This document shows, piece after piece, positions 1-9,454 of a stretch of 64,000 bases of DNA; the first letter of the stretch is position 1; every line of letters starts with the position of its first letter. Under the pieces are notes generated by a model. The model ran no database searches. It was given only the letters and a program-made list of their open reading frames with translations, and had not been told where the DNA came from. Source of the DNA: Eubacteriales bacterium (GTDB lineage Bacteria > Bacillota > Clostridia > Lachnospirales > Lachnospiraceae). The stretch spans positions 251,275-315,274 of the forward strand of contig JAUNOY010000001.1 of assembly GCA_030536995.1 (NCBI GenBank), in the 5' to 3' direction. A program made the translations under genes and the position numbers.

Positions 1-8
1 TTTTTTTG

Positions 9-878
9 TTAATTATTTTCTATGAAGCCTTCTCCGTGCACTTCGCGGGCATCTGTTACAATAACAAAAGCATTCGGATCGATTCTGTCCACCAGTTCTT
101 TCAGTTTAATAATCTCTTTTTTGCTCACAACACAGTAGAGCATCAGCTTTTTCTCGCCTGAATACATTCCTTTTGCCTCGATTCCCGTAATACCGCGGTC
201 AAGATCTCTGATGACTGCCTGAGATATGGTTTCCGGTTTTTCTGTAATAATATAGGCAGCTTTACAGAATTTGATTCCTTCCATAAGCCCGTCTGACACC
301 TTCGTCACAAGGAATACTGCAATGATCGCATACATTGCCTTATGCATACCAAACACATACATACCCACAATAACAATCATTCCGTCGATAAACTGCATGA
401 TCTGCGCAATCGAATAATGTCTCAAATATTTCTGGATGATCGCAGCCATCATATCTGTTCCGCCTGTTGTGCCACCTCCGAGAAAGACCATGCCAATTCC
501 GATTCCGAGAAGTGCTCCTCCATATACCGCAGCCAGAAGCAGATCGTCTCCGGCAATATTCCACACCGGCTGAATAGCAAGCCAGAGAGAAAGCGATATC
601 TCACCAACAAGCGCTTTTTTTACAAACCCAAAGCCTCTGATTTTTAAACCAATCAGGAACATGGGAATGTTTAGTGACAGGTTTGTAACCCACAGTGGAA
701 TACCTCCGTCTATAAGGACTTCCGTCCATTTCTTAATGATAATGGCAGCACCGGAAAAGCCGCCGGTTACAAGTCCGGCTGAATCAAATACAGAACTGAT
801 CGCCAGCGCCATCAGTCCGGTTCCTGCTATAATCAGAAAATATTCTACATACCATGGTTTTTTTCCGCTTAACTTCAT
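9..878 (-). CDS. YitT family membrane protein with C-terminal DUF2179 domain
   Basis: A 289-aa integral membrane protein. The first ~200 residues hold about five hydrophobic segments with glycine-rich stretches typical of the YitT_membrane family. The last ~80 residues form a soluble DUF2179 domain, which in this family sits in the cytoplasm. The family is widespread in Firmicutes and often multicopy; its transport or signalling role is unresolved. The length is normal. The stop codon lies only 9 bases from the window edge, so the downstream neighbour is not visible. It is transcribed away from the OPT/PqqD pair and separated from it by a hairpin. Confidence 0.9.
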   Translation of the reverse strand: MKLSGKKPWYVEYFLIIAGTGLMALAISSVFDSAGLVTGGFSGAAIIIKKWTEVLIDGGIPLWVTNLSLNIPMFLIGLKIRGFGFVKKALVGEISLSLWLAIQPVWNIAGDDLLLAAVYGGALLGIGIGMVFLGGGTTGGTDMMAAIIQKYLRHYSIAQIMQFIDGMIVIVGMYVFGMHKAMYAIIAVFLVTKVSDGLMEGIKFCKAAYIITEKPETISQAVIRDLDRGITGIEAKGMYSGEKKLMLYCVVSKKEIIKLKELVDRIDPNAFVIVTDAREVHGEGFIENN

Positions 879-972
879 ATTTACCTCTTTTCCTTCATAT
901 CCGGGAACTGCCTTAATGCCCGGCTGTCACTGTACCACTGCACAGCGATTTCTGCCCTATAAATTACAAGAA

Positions 973-997
973 CGGAAACAGCCTTACGCTGCTTCCG
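973..997 (-). terminator. Hairpin downstream of the OPT-PqqD pair
   Basis: An inverted repeat (CGGAAGCAGC / GCTGTTTCCG on the minus strand) lies just past the PqqD-like stop codon. It is followed by a loosely T-rich stretch. It is a plausible intrinsic terminator, but the T-tract is weak. Confidence 0.5.
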
Positions 998-1005
998 CTC
1001 TTAGT

Positions 1006-1383
1006 TTACCCCTGTTTTCCGGGCATATTTGTAAAATGAACAAAATGATAGCTTTCCATTATCTGAAAATACTTGACAATCCTTGGATATAAAGGCTCGG
1101 CCTTTTCTCCAAAGTGCTCTTTTACAAGAGCCGCAATCTCATTCACTGTTTTTTCCCCGTCTATGAGAGGCCAGATGAATGTTCCATTGTCATCAAGATG
1201 TACTTTTGTATATCTTGGCTTATTAAACACCTTTTGTGCAATGCGATTGAATAATCCTGTATTTTCCACCTCCAGAATGATTCGCCCCTTAAGGTCATCA
1301 TGCCAACGGAGGTTCTCCGAACGCTTCGGAATCAGATCCAGATAATTAATCTGCGGTTCATTTTTTTTCTTTTTTCTGCTCAT
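1006..1383 (-). CDS. PqqD-like (RRE fold) protein coupled to an OPT transporter
   Basis: A 125-aa basic-starting protein resembling the PqqD family, the small winged-helix domain that usually recognises peptides for radical-SAM or other RiPP enzymes. The segment around residues 60-110 (GTFIWPLIDGEKTVNEIA...) carries the typical pattern of a short strand, a turn, then 'I-DG..TV.EI...L' helices. The start at 1383 is chosen because its ATG overlaps the OPT stop in a TAATG junction, indicating translational coupling; a longer reading would run into the OPT gene. No radical-SAM enzyme or precursor peptide is adjacent, so a RiPP role is not supported here. An accessory function for the transporter is an inference. 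Confidence 0.75.
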   Translation of the reverse strand: MSRKKKKNEPQINYLDLIPKRSENLRWHDDLKGRIILEVENTGLFNRIAQKVFNKPRYTKVHLDDNGTFIWPLIDGEKTVNEIAALVKEHFGEKAEPLYPRIVKYFQIMESYHFVHFTNMPGKQG

Positions 1384-3284
1384 TAATTTTTCTTCTTTTT
1401 CCATAAGGAGAATTTCAGCAGGCAAAGGATCATCACTGCCATGAAGATCACACCGCCGATATTACCGAAATTGATTCCTTTTGCTCCAAGATTAAACACA
1501 TTATTTACACCAAATACTGTGAGGATAGCAAGAAGAATACCAACCAGACCCTCACCGGCAATCATACCGGCACAGTACAGTGTACCATTTGTAACCTGGT
1601 CTTCTTTTGTTTTTGCGTCTACGTTCTTTCTTCTGTCCATTAATCCACGAACGATACCACCAATCATAATGGTTGCATTTAAATAAATAGGCAGATAAAG
1701 ACCGATAGCAAAAGGCATTACCGGAACACGAAGAATCTCAAGCGCAATTGCCAGGAATACACCGATAAATACAAGACCCCACGGAAGATTTCCTCCCATG
1801 ATGCCCTCCACGATCATCTTCATCAGACCTGCCTGAGGCGCCGGTACTTCTGCACCGCCGTAACCCCATGCTGCATCCAGAAGATAAAGCACACCGCCGA
1901 TAGCAAGACCTGCTGCTACAACACCGATAAGCTCACCAATCTGCTGTTTCTTAGGAGTTGCTCCTAAAAGGTAACCTGTCTTTAAGTCCTGTGAAGTATC
2001 ACCTGCGATTGCTGCAACGATACAGATAACAGAACCGATTGCGATTGCTGCTGTCATACCGGTAGCGCCTGTATCACCGGTTGCTTTAATCGCCATTGTA
2101 GCGATCAGAAGTGTTGCGATTGCCATACCGGAAACCGGGTTGTTGGAACTTCCTACAAGACCTACCATACGGGAGGATACTGTTGCAAAGAAGAAACCAA
2201 AGATAACGATAATTGCTGCACCGAGGAAGTTAACCGGAATAGCCGGCACAAACCAGATAATGAATACCATAGCAACAATGCCGATCATGATCAGGTTCAT
2301 TGGAAGATCCTGTGCTGTTCTTGCTGTGCTTGTGTTCTTGCCGCCTTTCATACTCTTCATGGAATCGCGGAAAGTTGTCACAATCAGAGGCAGAGACTTG
2401 ATCAGGGAAATGATACCGCCTGTTGCGATAGCACCTGCTCCGATATATTTTACATAGGTACTCCAGATTGCTGCTGCGCCGCCCTCTGCGTAAAGCTCGG
2501 AAATTGCAACTGTTCCCGGATACATCACTGTATCAGGTCCGAACAGGCAGATTAACGGAATAATTACCATCCATCCGACAAGAGAACCTACAAACATGAA
2601 GGAAGCGATTCTCGGTCCTACGATGTAACCAACGCCCATAAGAGCCGGATATACTTCCATACCAATCTCGCCTTTGAAAGATTTAAATGCCGCTGCAACA
2701 TCTGCCGGAATCACCTTCAGACCGTCAACAATAAATTTAAATGCTGCTGCAAGTCCCATACCGGAGAATACTACAGATGCATTTGCTCCGCCCTCTTCAC
2801 CTGCAAGAAGTACATCTGCACAGGCAGTTCCTTCCGGATAAAGAAGAGTTGCATGCTCTTTTACAATCAGAGCATTACGAAGAGGTACCATGAAAAGGAC
2901 ACCTAAAACACCGCCGCAAAGTGCGATCAGTGTAATCTCAATAAGGCTTGGCTTTTCACATATGCCCTCTTTTGCCCACAGGAATAATGCAGGCATTGTA
3001 AAGATTGCACCTGCTGCAAGTGATTCACCTGCGGAACCGATTGTCTGGACAATATTACTCTCCAGAATGGAGTTTTTCTTCATGATGACGCGAATTACGC
3101 CCATGGAGATAACTGCTGCCGGAATGGACGCAGATACAGTCATACCGACACGAAGACCAAGATATGCGTTGGCAGCGCCGAATACAACTGCAAGAATCAC
3201 ACCCATAATAATGGATGTCACCGTAAATTCCGGTGTGATTTTTTCAGCCGGAATATATGGCTTGAACTCTTTGTTATTGTTCAT
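1383..3284 (-). CDS. OPT family oligopeptide transporter
   Basis: A 633-aa polytopic membrane protein of the OPT superfamily (oligopeptide/metal-chelate transporters), with roughly 15 hydrophobic segments. The N-terminal 'AYLGLRVGMTVSASIPAAV' region and the later 'GDTSQDLKTGYLLGATPKKQQ' loop are typical of bacterial OPT proteins. It probably imports peptides or peptide-like siderophores driven by protons; the substrate cannot be read from sequence. A good promoter lies upstream at 3326-3354. The gene runs directly into the PqqD-like gene. Confidence 0.93.
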   Translation of the reverse strand: MNNNKEFKPYIPAEKITPEFTVTSIIMGVILAVVFGAANAYLGLRVGMTVSASIPAAVISMGVIRVIMKKNSILESNIVQTIGSAGESLAAGAIFTMPALFLWAKEGICEKPSLIEITLIALCGGVLGVLFMVPLRNALIVKEHATLLYPEGTACADVLLAGEEGGANASVVFSGMGLAAAFKFIVDGLKVIPADVAAAFKSFKGEIGMEVYPALMGVGYIVGPRIASFMFVGSLVGWMVIIPLICLFGPDTVMYPGTVAISELYAEGGAAAIWSTYVKYIGAGAIATGGIISLIKSLPLIVTTFRDSMKSMKGGKNTSTARTAQDLPMNLIMIGIVAMVFIIWFVPAIPVNFLGAAIIVIFGFFFATVSSRMVGLVGSSNNPVSGMAIATLLIATMAIKATGDTGATGMTAAIAIGSVICIVAAIAGDTSQDLKTGYLLGATPKKQQIGELIGVVAAGLAIGGVLYLLDAAWGYGGAEVPAPQAGLMKMIVEGIMGGNLPWGLVFIGVFLAIALEILRVPVMPFAIGLYLPIYLNATIMIGGIVRGLMDRRKNVDAKTKEDQVTNGTLYCAGMIAGEGLVGILLAILTVFGVNNVFNLGAKGINFGNIGGVIFMAVMILCLLKFSLWKKKKN

Positions 3285-3325
3285 TATGTTTCCTCTCCCT
3301 TTGTATATTTTTTAACACAAAATAC

Positions 3326-3354
3326 ATTATAGCTAAATTTTTTTGCTTTTGCAA
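3326..3354 (-). promoter_or_regulatory. Sigma-A-type promoter of the OPT gene
   Basis: Minus-strand TTGCAA, 17-nt spacer, TATAAT, about 40 nt before the OPT start codon. Confidence 0.75.
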
Positions 3355-3423
3355 GTCATTCTTATCATATCATTTTAGAAATGTATGGCAATCAAACGCT
3401 TTACTTTCGCCACTTTTTATCTG

Positions 3424-5217
3424 TCATGTATCAAAATCAAGCTGTTTTGTGAGATAACGTCCTACAATCTTTGAGAAGTTCACGATATCCCTAATGTACG
3501 CAAAATCCTTCCCGAATATCTTTTTTTCTGTTGCAAGTTCCTTTTCCTCCCCCGCAAAAACACCGAGAACACTGACTCCCTGACTCCTGAGCCGCCGCAC
3601 CTCCGTAGCCGTATCATTCACTGCATATTTTCCCTGATAAGGCTGAGGATTTCTCGCATTCGGACGATTTACAATCACATCATACGGTTTCCCGTCGCTT
3701 AGAATAATAAGGATTTTTTTCTCCTCCGGACGAGCCAGAAGACTTTGTCCTGCAGTCCGGATTGCAAGTCCGTCTCTGTTATTAGAAGAAGTCACATAAT
3801 TAAAAATATTTTCATTTGCTGTTCGGGGATCGTCATACTCACGGAAACGGTGAAGAATCGTATAATCCCAAAATGTACAAAAACTCATCACTCTGTGAGG
3901 AAATTCCACATTACTTAATGCCTCGCTGATAATATATGCCTGCAGCGCCACCTCTCCCTGACGGCTCATCTGCGAACCGCTGGCATCAATCAGTACATCC
4001 ACCACAAAGTCAGAAGCATCCGCTTTCAGGTCTCTTCTGAAAAGATTTGCCTCGCTGCTCCTTCCAATTCTCCACAGTCGTGAAGGCACTATAACTCCTC
4101 TGTCAGAAAGCACCTCCTGCGATTCATTCCGTAGTACCAGAGATTTCTTCAACGTCTCTGTAAGTGCGTTGATGTTGCGTTTCACAATCCTGTGCTTATC
4201 ATGGTAAAGCCAGATATTTTTATTCCTCAGACGAACTGCATATTCATACTGATAATTACGCTTTACCGGATTTTTAAGGATTCCTTCTGTAAAGTAAAGA
4301 CTGCAGTCACTGTGAATTCCAGTACACATCTGCCGATTGATTCTTTTTTCTTCCAGTTGTGTGAGATAGGTCTTTCCGAAATTCAGCTCTACATAAGTAT
4401 GAGCCTTTTCCAGAGCTTCCGGAGGCAGGATTGTGATCTTATGTTTCCTCTGCCGTTTTTCTTCCATTTCTTCTGTAACCGCTTTATTTTCCAGATCTGT
4501 AATCTTGTTGGAAATCTGCTCCATATAGCTTTCCAGCGCTTCTTCATAGAGTTCCTCCGTGAGATAATCCTCCCAATCGTACTCTGTCAGCTCCTCCAGC
4601 GTAACTGCCATCACTCTTTCAAGGTTTCCGTGTTTTTTCTCGAAATCCGGCTCTGCTGCCGTATTATATATTTTATCTATAATTGAAATAAGCTCTTCTG
4701 TGTCTGCGGCATTTCTTGATTCATAGACCATATCCCTTATTTTCATCAGACGGGAATCCACTCTGTAGGCGCCATTTTCAAGCCTGTCTCTTAAAACTGC
4801 AATCTTAAGCCTTCCCAGAATATCATCCCAGATTGGCATCGTCTCAAATTCCTGATCCAATATATCCTCAAACGCCTGCCTCTGCATTTGCCGTACTCCC
4901 GGACGCTCTCTGCATATTTTTTCTCCGATTGCCTCTTCTATGCAAAGTTGTGCAACTGAAGTTAAAGCTCCTTCATCTGCCTGAAGAAATACTTTTTTTA
5001 CCAGATAGAGCCCCAGCAAATCTTTGTCAAAAAATTTTGCCAGAGCTCCCTGTTTGATTCCATCATATAAGGCGATTGATTTCGAACGCATAAATAAACT
5101 CACGTCCACCTTCATATCCAGATTGTAATCGCCGCTTACTGTCCACAGAAGATTCCGGATCCGATTCTCCAGTTCGAACCGGATTTCTTCTGTTTCCTGT
5201 ATATTTTCTTTACTCAT
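3424..5217 (-). CDS. VWA-domain protein of the NorD/CobT-like type
   Basis: A 597-aa cytoplasmic protein with a C-terminal von Willebrand factor A domain. The MIDAS metal site DASGS is at about residues 411-415, followed later by 'ILSDGKPYD'. The N-terminal 400 residues are helical and charged. The architecture matches the VWA partners of MoxR-type AAA+ ATPases (NorD, CobT-like), which together remodel or activate client proteins or insert metals. The start at 5217 has AAGGGA at suitable spacing and overlaps the MoxR gene end by 8 nt; an in-frame ATG at 5223 sits too close to the same SD. The client is unknown; glnN lies in the same operon. Confidence 0.88.
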   Translation of the reverse strand: MSKENIQETEEIRFELENRIRNLLWTVSGDYNLDMKVDVSLFMRSKSIALYDGIKQGALAKFFDKDLLGLYLVKKVFLQADEGALTSVAQLCIEEAIGEKICRERPGVRQMQRQAFEDILDQEFETMPIWDDILGRLKIAVLRDRLENGAYRVDSRLMKIRDMVYESRNAADTEELISIIDKIYNTAAEPDFEKKHGNLERVMAVTLEELTEYDWEDYLTEELYEEALESYMEQISNKITDLENKAVTEEMEEKRQRKHKITILPPEALEKAHTYVELNFGKTYLTQLEEKRINRQMCTGIHSDCSLYFTEGILKNPVKRNYQYEYAVRLRNKNIWLYHDKHRIVKRNINALTETLKKSLVLRNESQEVLSDRGVIVPSRLWRIGRSSEANLFRRDLKADASDFVVDVLIDASGSQMSRQGEVALQAYIISEALSNVEFPHRVMSFCTFWDYTILHRFREYDDPRTANENIFNYVTSSNNRDGLAIRTAGQSLLARPEEKKILIILSDGKPYDVIVNRPNARNPQPYQGKYAVNDTATEVRRLRSQGVSVLGVFAGEEKELATEKKIFGKDFAYIRDIVNFSKIVGRYLTKQLDFDT

Positions 5218-6127
5218 AGACATCGTCCCTTGTCCAATCCTCCGGAATCCTGGTGTACACCACATCCTCCACAATTTCTTTCTCAAAGATATCGAAAGTT
5301 TTATTTACTACGCCCATTGTCACTGCGCGTCTCGGAGAAAGGCCTGTATCTATGATTTTCATAGCTGCAAGAAGTCCTCGAAGATCCAGCGGCTTCGTGG
5401 AAATCTCACTGTTCGCCGCCTTAAGCTGCAAATCCAGGAATACACCGATAAACTGTTTTACTGCATCGGCCTTTGCCTTCGGAAACATCCGGCGGAAAAT
5501 AAAATCCATTGATTCTTCTGTCTGAGCCGGCATATCGATCACCAGAAATCTTGATACAAGAGCTTCATTAAGCTCCTTCGTACCTGCATAACCATAATTC
5601 ATAGTTCCTATAAACCGCGCTGCAGGATGAAGGTCTATTTTATCATACCCCGGCACATCAATAGACCGACGGTAATCCAATGTCGCATGAAGAACTGACA
5701 CCGCATCATTTTTTGCCATATTTATTTCATCGAGAATACCGAAACCGCCGTACTCCGCACACTGATAAATACTTCCCTTGCGGAGCTTTACCTCATTATC
5801 CGTGAACGTATCTGTACCAATCAGATCTCCGCTGTTTGTATTCACATGAAAAGAAACATTGTAGGAGGGGCGGTTAAAAATCCAGGCGAGATTCTCAGCC
5901 AGAATATTTTTGCCTGTTGCCTTCGGCCCTGTGAGAAGAAGATTCTCTCCCATTAAAATCCCGGCAATTGCCATTTCCAGAATCTCTTTTCCGTAAAAGG
6001 GAATAGCAGGCTTCACAATTCTGTGTGAAGCCTCTGCCGGCGTCTCATAAGTTCTCCGAAATTCCTCTACCTTACGAATCAGCCCCTCGTCTACTCCCTG
6101 TTCTTCCAAAAATTTCAATTCATTCAT
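5210..6127 (-). CDS. MoxR-type AAA+ ATPase
   Basis: A 305-aa AAA+ ATPase. Walker A is at about residues 67-74 (GPKATGKN), Walker B at about 130-135 (GILDEIN), and the sensor region (GTMNYGYAGTKELNEA) follows. Proteins of this family act as chaperone-like remodelers with a VWA partner, here the immediately downstream, overlapping gene. The gap to the upstream glnN is only 8 nt, so it is cotranscribed with glutamine synthetase. A role in glutamine synthetase maturation would be pure inference from this arrangement. Confidence 0.9.
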   Translation of the reverse strand: MNELKFLEEQGVDEGLIRKVEEFRRTYETPAEASHRIVKPAIPFYGKEILEMAIAGILMGENLLLTGPKATGKNILAENLAWIFNRPSYNVSFHVNTNSGDLIGTDTFTDNEVKLRKGSIYQCAEYGGFGILDEINMAKNDAVSVLHATLDYRRSIDVPGYDKIDLHPAARFIGTMNYGYAGTKELNEALVSRFLVIDMPAQTEESMDFIFRRMFPKAKADAVKQFIGVFLDLQLKAANSEISTKPLDLRGLLAAMKIIDTGLSPRRAVTMGVVNKTFDIFEKEIVEDVVYTRIPEDWTRDDVYE

Positions 6128-6135
6128 TGTCGCTT

Positions 6136-8247
6136 TTAAACCTCAAAAATCAAATCTCCATAAGACGGCATAGGCCACATTTCCTTATCTACGATCATCT
6201 CAAGCTTGTCAACCGGAGCACGAAGCTCTCCCATTGCCTTGAATACCTTTTCTTTACAGAATACTGCTCTGTCCCGTCCTTCCGGATGCTCCGGAATCTC
6301 TGCCACCAGTCGTCCAAGTTCACGCATGGCAATATTTGTCTTTTTCAAAAGCTCTGATGATTTTTCCAGAAGCTCAAGCTGTACGCTTACATCCATTGGC
6401 CCAGCCTGACGTACTGCATTGATGGAGTTGGCAAGCACAGTTGTATACTTGATAACTGCCGGAATAATCTGCTTGGTAGCAATATCTATCATCGTCTTGG
6501 CTTCGATATTTATCGCCTTGGCATAAATCTCATACTGGATTTCCGCACGAGATTCCAGTTCTGTTCTTGTAAACACACCAAAATCTTCAAACAATTTAAC
6601 AGATTTTTCTGTGATGAGCGCAGGAATCGCATCTACCATAAACGGCAGATTCGGCAGTCCGCGGCGTGCGGCTTCCTCCGCCCACTCCGGAGCGTAGCTG
6701 TTTCCGCTGAATACGATACGCTGATGATCTGTGGCATATTCTTTGATAATATCGTGAATTGCCATTTCCATATTCTCCGCCGCTTCCAGACGGTCACAGG
6801 TATCACGAAATACCTCTGCAGTAATGGTGTTGAGCACCACATTGCAGGATGAAATAGAATCACGGGATCCCACCATACGAAACTCAAATTTATTTCCTGT
6901 GAACGCAAACGGTGAGGTACGGTTGCGGTCTGTAGCATCCTTCATAAAATCAGGAAGGGTTTTTACACCGGTCTCAAGTTTTGCCCCCTTCTTACTGTGG
7001 GTCGCTATTCCCGTGCTGATGAGCTGCTCCAGAACATCCTCCAACTGCTCTCCAAGGAAAACAGATATGATGGCCGGAGGTGCTTCATTTCCTCCCAGAC
7101 GGTGATCATTTCCAACATCTGCTGCCGATTCTCTGAGAAGATCCGCATGTTCGTCTACTGCCTTTAAAATACAGGTCAAAATCAAGAGGAACTGGATATT
7201 GTCATGTGGAGTCTTTCCCGGATCCAGAAGATTAATTCCGTCATCCGTTGTCAGAGACCAGTTATTATGTTTACCGGAACCGCTCACCCCTGTAAACGGT
7301 TTTTCGTGAAGAAGACAGCGAAGTCCGTGGCGGCTTGCCACTTTTTTAAGAATACGCATCATCATCTGGTTGTGGTCTGCCGCAATATTTGCCGGAGCAT
7401 AGATAGGCGCAAGCTCATGCTGTGCAGGCGCCGCTTCATTATGCTGTGTTTTCGCTGTAACCCCAAGTCTCCAGCATTCTTCGTTTACTTCTTTCATATA
7501 AGCAGAAATCCTCTGACGGATAGTTCCCAGATAATGATCATCCATTTCCTGTCCTTTTGGAGGCATTGCTCCGAAAAGGGTTCTGCCTGTATAAGTAAGG
7601 TCTTTTCTCTGAAGCCATTTTTCTTTATCAATCAGAAAATATTCCTGTTCTGCACCTACAGAAGGGGTTACTTTCTTAGATGTTGTATTTCCCAATAAGC
7701 GAATCAGACGAAGCGCCTGTGTATTGATTGCCTCCATAGAACGCAGAAGAGGTGTCTTCTGGTCAAGCGCTTCTCCTGTGTAAGAGCAGAATGCCGTAGG
7801 AATGCAAAGAGTTGCTCCGGCCGCGTCATGGCGCACAAACGCCGGTGAGGTACAGTCCCAGGTTGTATAACCTCTCGCCTCAAACGTGGCGCGAAGACCT
7901 CCTGAAGGGAAAGAAGATGCATCCGGTTCTCCCTTTATCAGTTCCTTTCCGGAAAAGCTCATAAGTACCTTTCCGTTTTCCGGAGCTGTAATAAAAGCAT
8001 CATGTTTTTCCGCAGTTACTCCTGTAAGCGGCTGAAACCAGTGGCTGTAGTGTGTTGCCCCCTTTTCAATTGCCCATTCTTTCATCTCATGGGCCACTAC
8101 ATCCGCAATCTCCATGGACATTTCTTTGCCCTCTTCTATGGTTTTTTTCAATTCCTTGTAGACCTTTTTCGGAAGACGCGCCTGCATAACAGAATCATTA
8201 AATACGTCACATCCAAAGGTTTCCACTACATTGATATATTCTCCCAT
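6136..8247 (-). CDS. glnN: Glutamine synthetase type III
   Basis: A 703-aa enzyme making glutamine from glutamate, ammonia and ATP. The size and motifs (residues ~80-110 'GLRATFEARGYTTWD', then 'GAEQEYFLID', 'HNEAAPAQHELAPIY', 'TGVSGSGKHNNWSL') match GSIII, the long class found in Bacteroidetes, cyanobacteria and Clostridia rather than the ~450-aa GSI. The RBS AAGAGGAGAATATAA precedes the ATG. It is first of three tightly packed genes with the MoxR and VWA genes. The lipid kinase gene ends 54 nt upstream, so read-through from it is possible. No nitrogen-regulatory leader was seen. Confidence 0.95.
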   Translation of the reverse strand: MGEYINVVETFGCDVFNDSVMQARLPKKVYKELKKTIEEGKEMSMEIADVVAHEMKEWAIEKGATHYSHWFQPLTGVTAEKHDAFITAPENGKVLMSFSGKELIKGEPDASSFPSGGLRATFEARGYTTWDCTSPAFVRHDAAGATLCIPTAFCSYTGEALDQKTPLLRSMEAINTQALRLIRLLGNTTSKKVTPSVGAEQEYFLIDKEKWLQRKDLTYTGRTLFGAMPPKGQEMDDHYLGTIRQRISAYMKEVNEECWRLGVTAKTQHNEAAPAQHELAPIYAPANIAADHNQMMMRILKKVASRHGLRCLLHEKPFTGVSGSGKHNNWSLTTDDGINLLDPGKTPHDNIQFLLILTCILKAVDEHADLLRESAADVGNDHRLGGNEAPPAIISVFLGEQLEDVLEQLISTGIATHSKKGAKLETGVKTLPDFMKDATDRNRTSPFAFTGNKFEFRMVGSRDSISSCNVVLNTITAEVFRDTCDRLEAAENMEMAIHDIIKEYATDHQRIVFSGNSYAPEWAEEAARRGLPNLPFMVDAIPALITEKSVKLFEDFGVFTRTELESRAEIQYEIYAKAINIEAKTMIDIATKQIIPAVIKYTTVLANSINAVRQAGPMDVSVQLELLEKSSELLKKTNIAMRELGRLVAEIPEHPEGRDRAVFCKEKVFKAMGELRAPVDKLEMIVDKEMWPMPSYGDLIFEV

Positions 8248-8301
8248 TTATATTCTCCTCTTTCTGCCCTCTCACAGGTGGATATCCTGCTTCGTCAGAT
8301 G

Positions 8302-9201
8302 TTATTTTTTTGTGCTTTTAAGATACAGATTCAGTGCCTCGTGGCGATTCTCTATCACCGCTTCTTTTACATTTCCGCCAAATTCCCCGTCCAGCGTCCA
8401 GGCAGCTTCTTCTCTTGATTCAATCAGAAGCTTACTTGCCTTAAAAGAATAAATAAGATCAGAATTATCTTCTGCCGTCAGAAGACCGGTCATAATCTCC
8501 TGTAGCTCCAGTGGATTCTTCGGTTTCGTAATCAGTGTAACTTCGAAAAGCCCATCGTTCATATCCACATTTTTTCCTGTAAGATTTTTAAATCCTCCTA
8601 CAGAACGGGAATTCGTCACCATCCCGAAAATGAAGTCATCTTCTACCGTCAGATTCTCTGTCTGCACTTTCATGTGGTAGGACTTGATATCAAAAAGTCT
8701 TTTTACCCCTTCCAGCACATAAGCAAGATGTCCAAGAATATTCTTTAAATCCTGATCTGTCTCATATGCGACATCCGTAAACAGCCCAAACGCAGCAATA
8801 TAAGCAAAACTTCTGTTATTCATCATTCCAATGTCGCAATGATACAACTCTTCTTCCATAATATTTGCAGCTGCCTCCGCCATATTCTTAGGCATGAACA
8901 GACTATTGGCAAAATCATTCGTGCTGCCTGCCGGAATATACCCGATAGGAACAGAACTTCCCATTTCCATAATACCGGTAAGAACTTCGTCAAGAGTCCC
9001 GTCTCCGCCGCTGCATACCACCAGATCCACCTTTTCTGCATAAAATTTCGCCTGCTCATAAGCATCTCTCGGATGCTGGGTGGCACGGATGATCACCTCA
9101 TAGCCTCCCTTATTAAAGATATCTACAATTTCCATAAGAGAAGACTTGATTTTTCCTTTGCCTGCTTTGGGGTTAAAAATGAATATCAGCTTTTTTCCCA
9201 T
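8302..9201 (-). CDS. Diacylglycerol/lipid kinase family protein
   Basis: A 299-aa soluble kinase of the DAGK catalytic-domain family (YegS/DgkB/BmrU type). The N-terminal 'FIFNPKAGKGK' motif and the nucleotide-binding 'CSGGDGTLDEVL' near residue 65 are diagnostic. It probably phosphorylates diacylglycerol or a related lipid in phospholipid recycling. The start at 9201 has AAGGAG 8-9 nt upstream; the open frame extends further upstream but runs through a tRNA gene. A promoter is at 9257-9285. Confidence 0.88.
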   Translation of the reverse strand: MGKKLIFIFNPKAGKGKIKSSLMEIVDIFNKGGYEVIIRATQHPRDAYEQAKFYAEKVDLVVCSGGDGTLDEVLTGIMEMGSSVPIGYIPAGSTNDFANSLFMPKNMAEAAANIMEEELYHCDIGMMNNRSFAYIAAFGLFTDVAYETDQDLKNILGHLAYVLEGVKRLFDIKSYHMKVQTENLTVEDDFIFGMVTNSRSVGGFKNLTGKNVDMNDGLFEVTLITKPKNPLELQEIMTGLLTAEDNSDLIYSFKASKLLIESREEAAWTLDGEFGGNVKEAVIENRHEALNLYLKSTKK

Positions 9202-9256
9202 AGCACAACACTCCTTCTGTCTAAACTCTTTTCCGCTGTTATTTTTCAACATTATT

Positions 9257-9285
9257 ACTATAAAAAAAACAGTCTGAAAAGTCAA
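9257..9285 (-). promoter_or_regulatory. Promoter of the lipid kinase gene
   Basis: Minus-strand TTGACT, 17-nt spacer, TATAGT. It lies between the tRNA terminator and the lipid kinase gene. Confidence 0.7.
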
Positions 9286-9300
9286 TCTGAAACTTTTTTT

Positions 9301-9340
9301 AAAAACAAAAAACCTGTCAGGATTTATCATCACGACAGGT
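9301..9340 (-). terminator. Terminator of the tRNA operon
   Basis: Perfect stem ACCTGTC / GACAGGT on the minus strand followed by a T-rich tract (TTTTTTGTTTTT), immediately after the last tRNA. Confidence 0.85.
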
Positions 9341-9349
9341 CTTCTGTAA

Positions 9350-9423
9350 TAGCGAGAGGGGGATTCGAACCCTCGACACCACGGGTATGAACCGTGTGCT
9401 CTAGCCAACTGAGCTATCTCGCC
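9350..9423 (-). tRNA. tRNA-Met (CAT), copy 2
   Basis: A 74-nt cloverleaf: 7-bp acceptor stem with a G-U first pair and discriminator A, D-arm GCTC/GAGC, anticodon stem CACGG/CCGTG with loop TTCATAC (anticodon CAT), and T-arm with GGTTCGAAT. The initiator C1xA72 mismatch and GGG/CCC anticodon stem are absent, so elongator Met is likelier than fMet; a lysidine-modified Ile tRNA cannot be excluded. CCA is not encoded. It is the same sequence as the copy at 9455-9528. Confidence 0.93.
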
Positions 9424-9454
9424 ATATTCAGTTATCACCGAAATTTTCGGTTAG

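Noticed and set aside
9202-9438. N-terminal extension of the lipid kinase
   Set aside because: The extra codons pass through tRNA-Met and its terminator; the SD supports the start at 9201.
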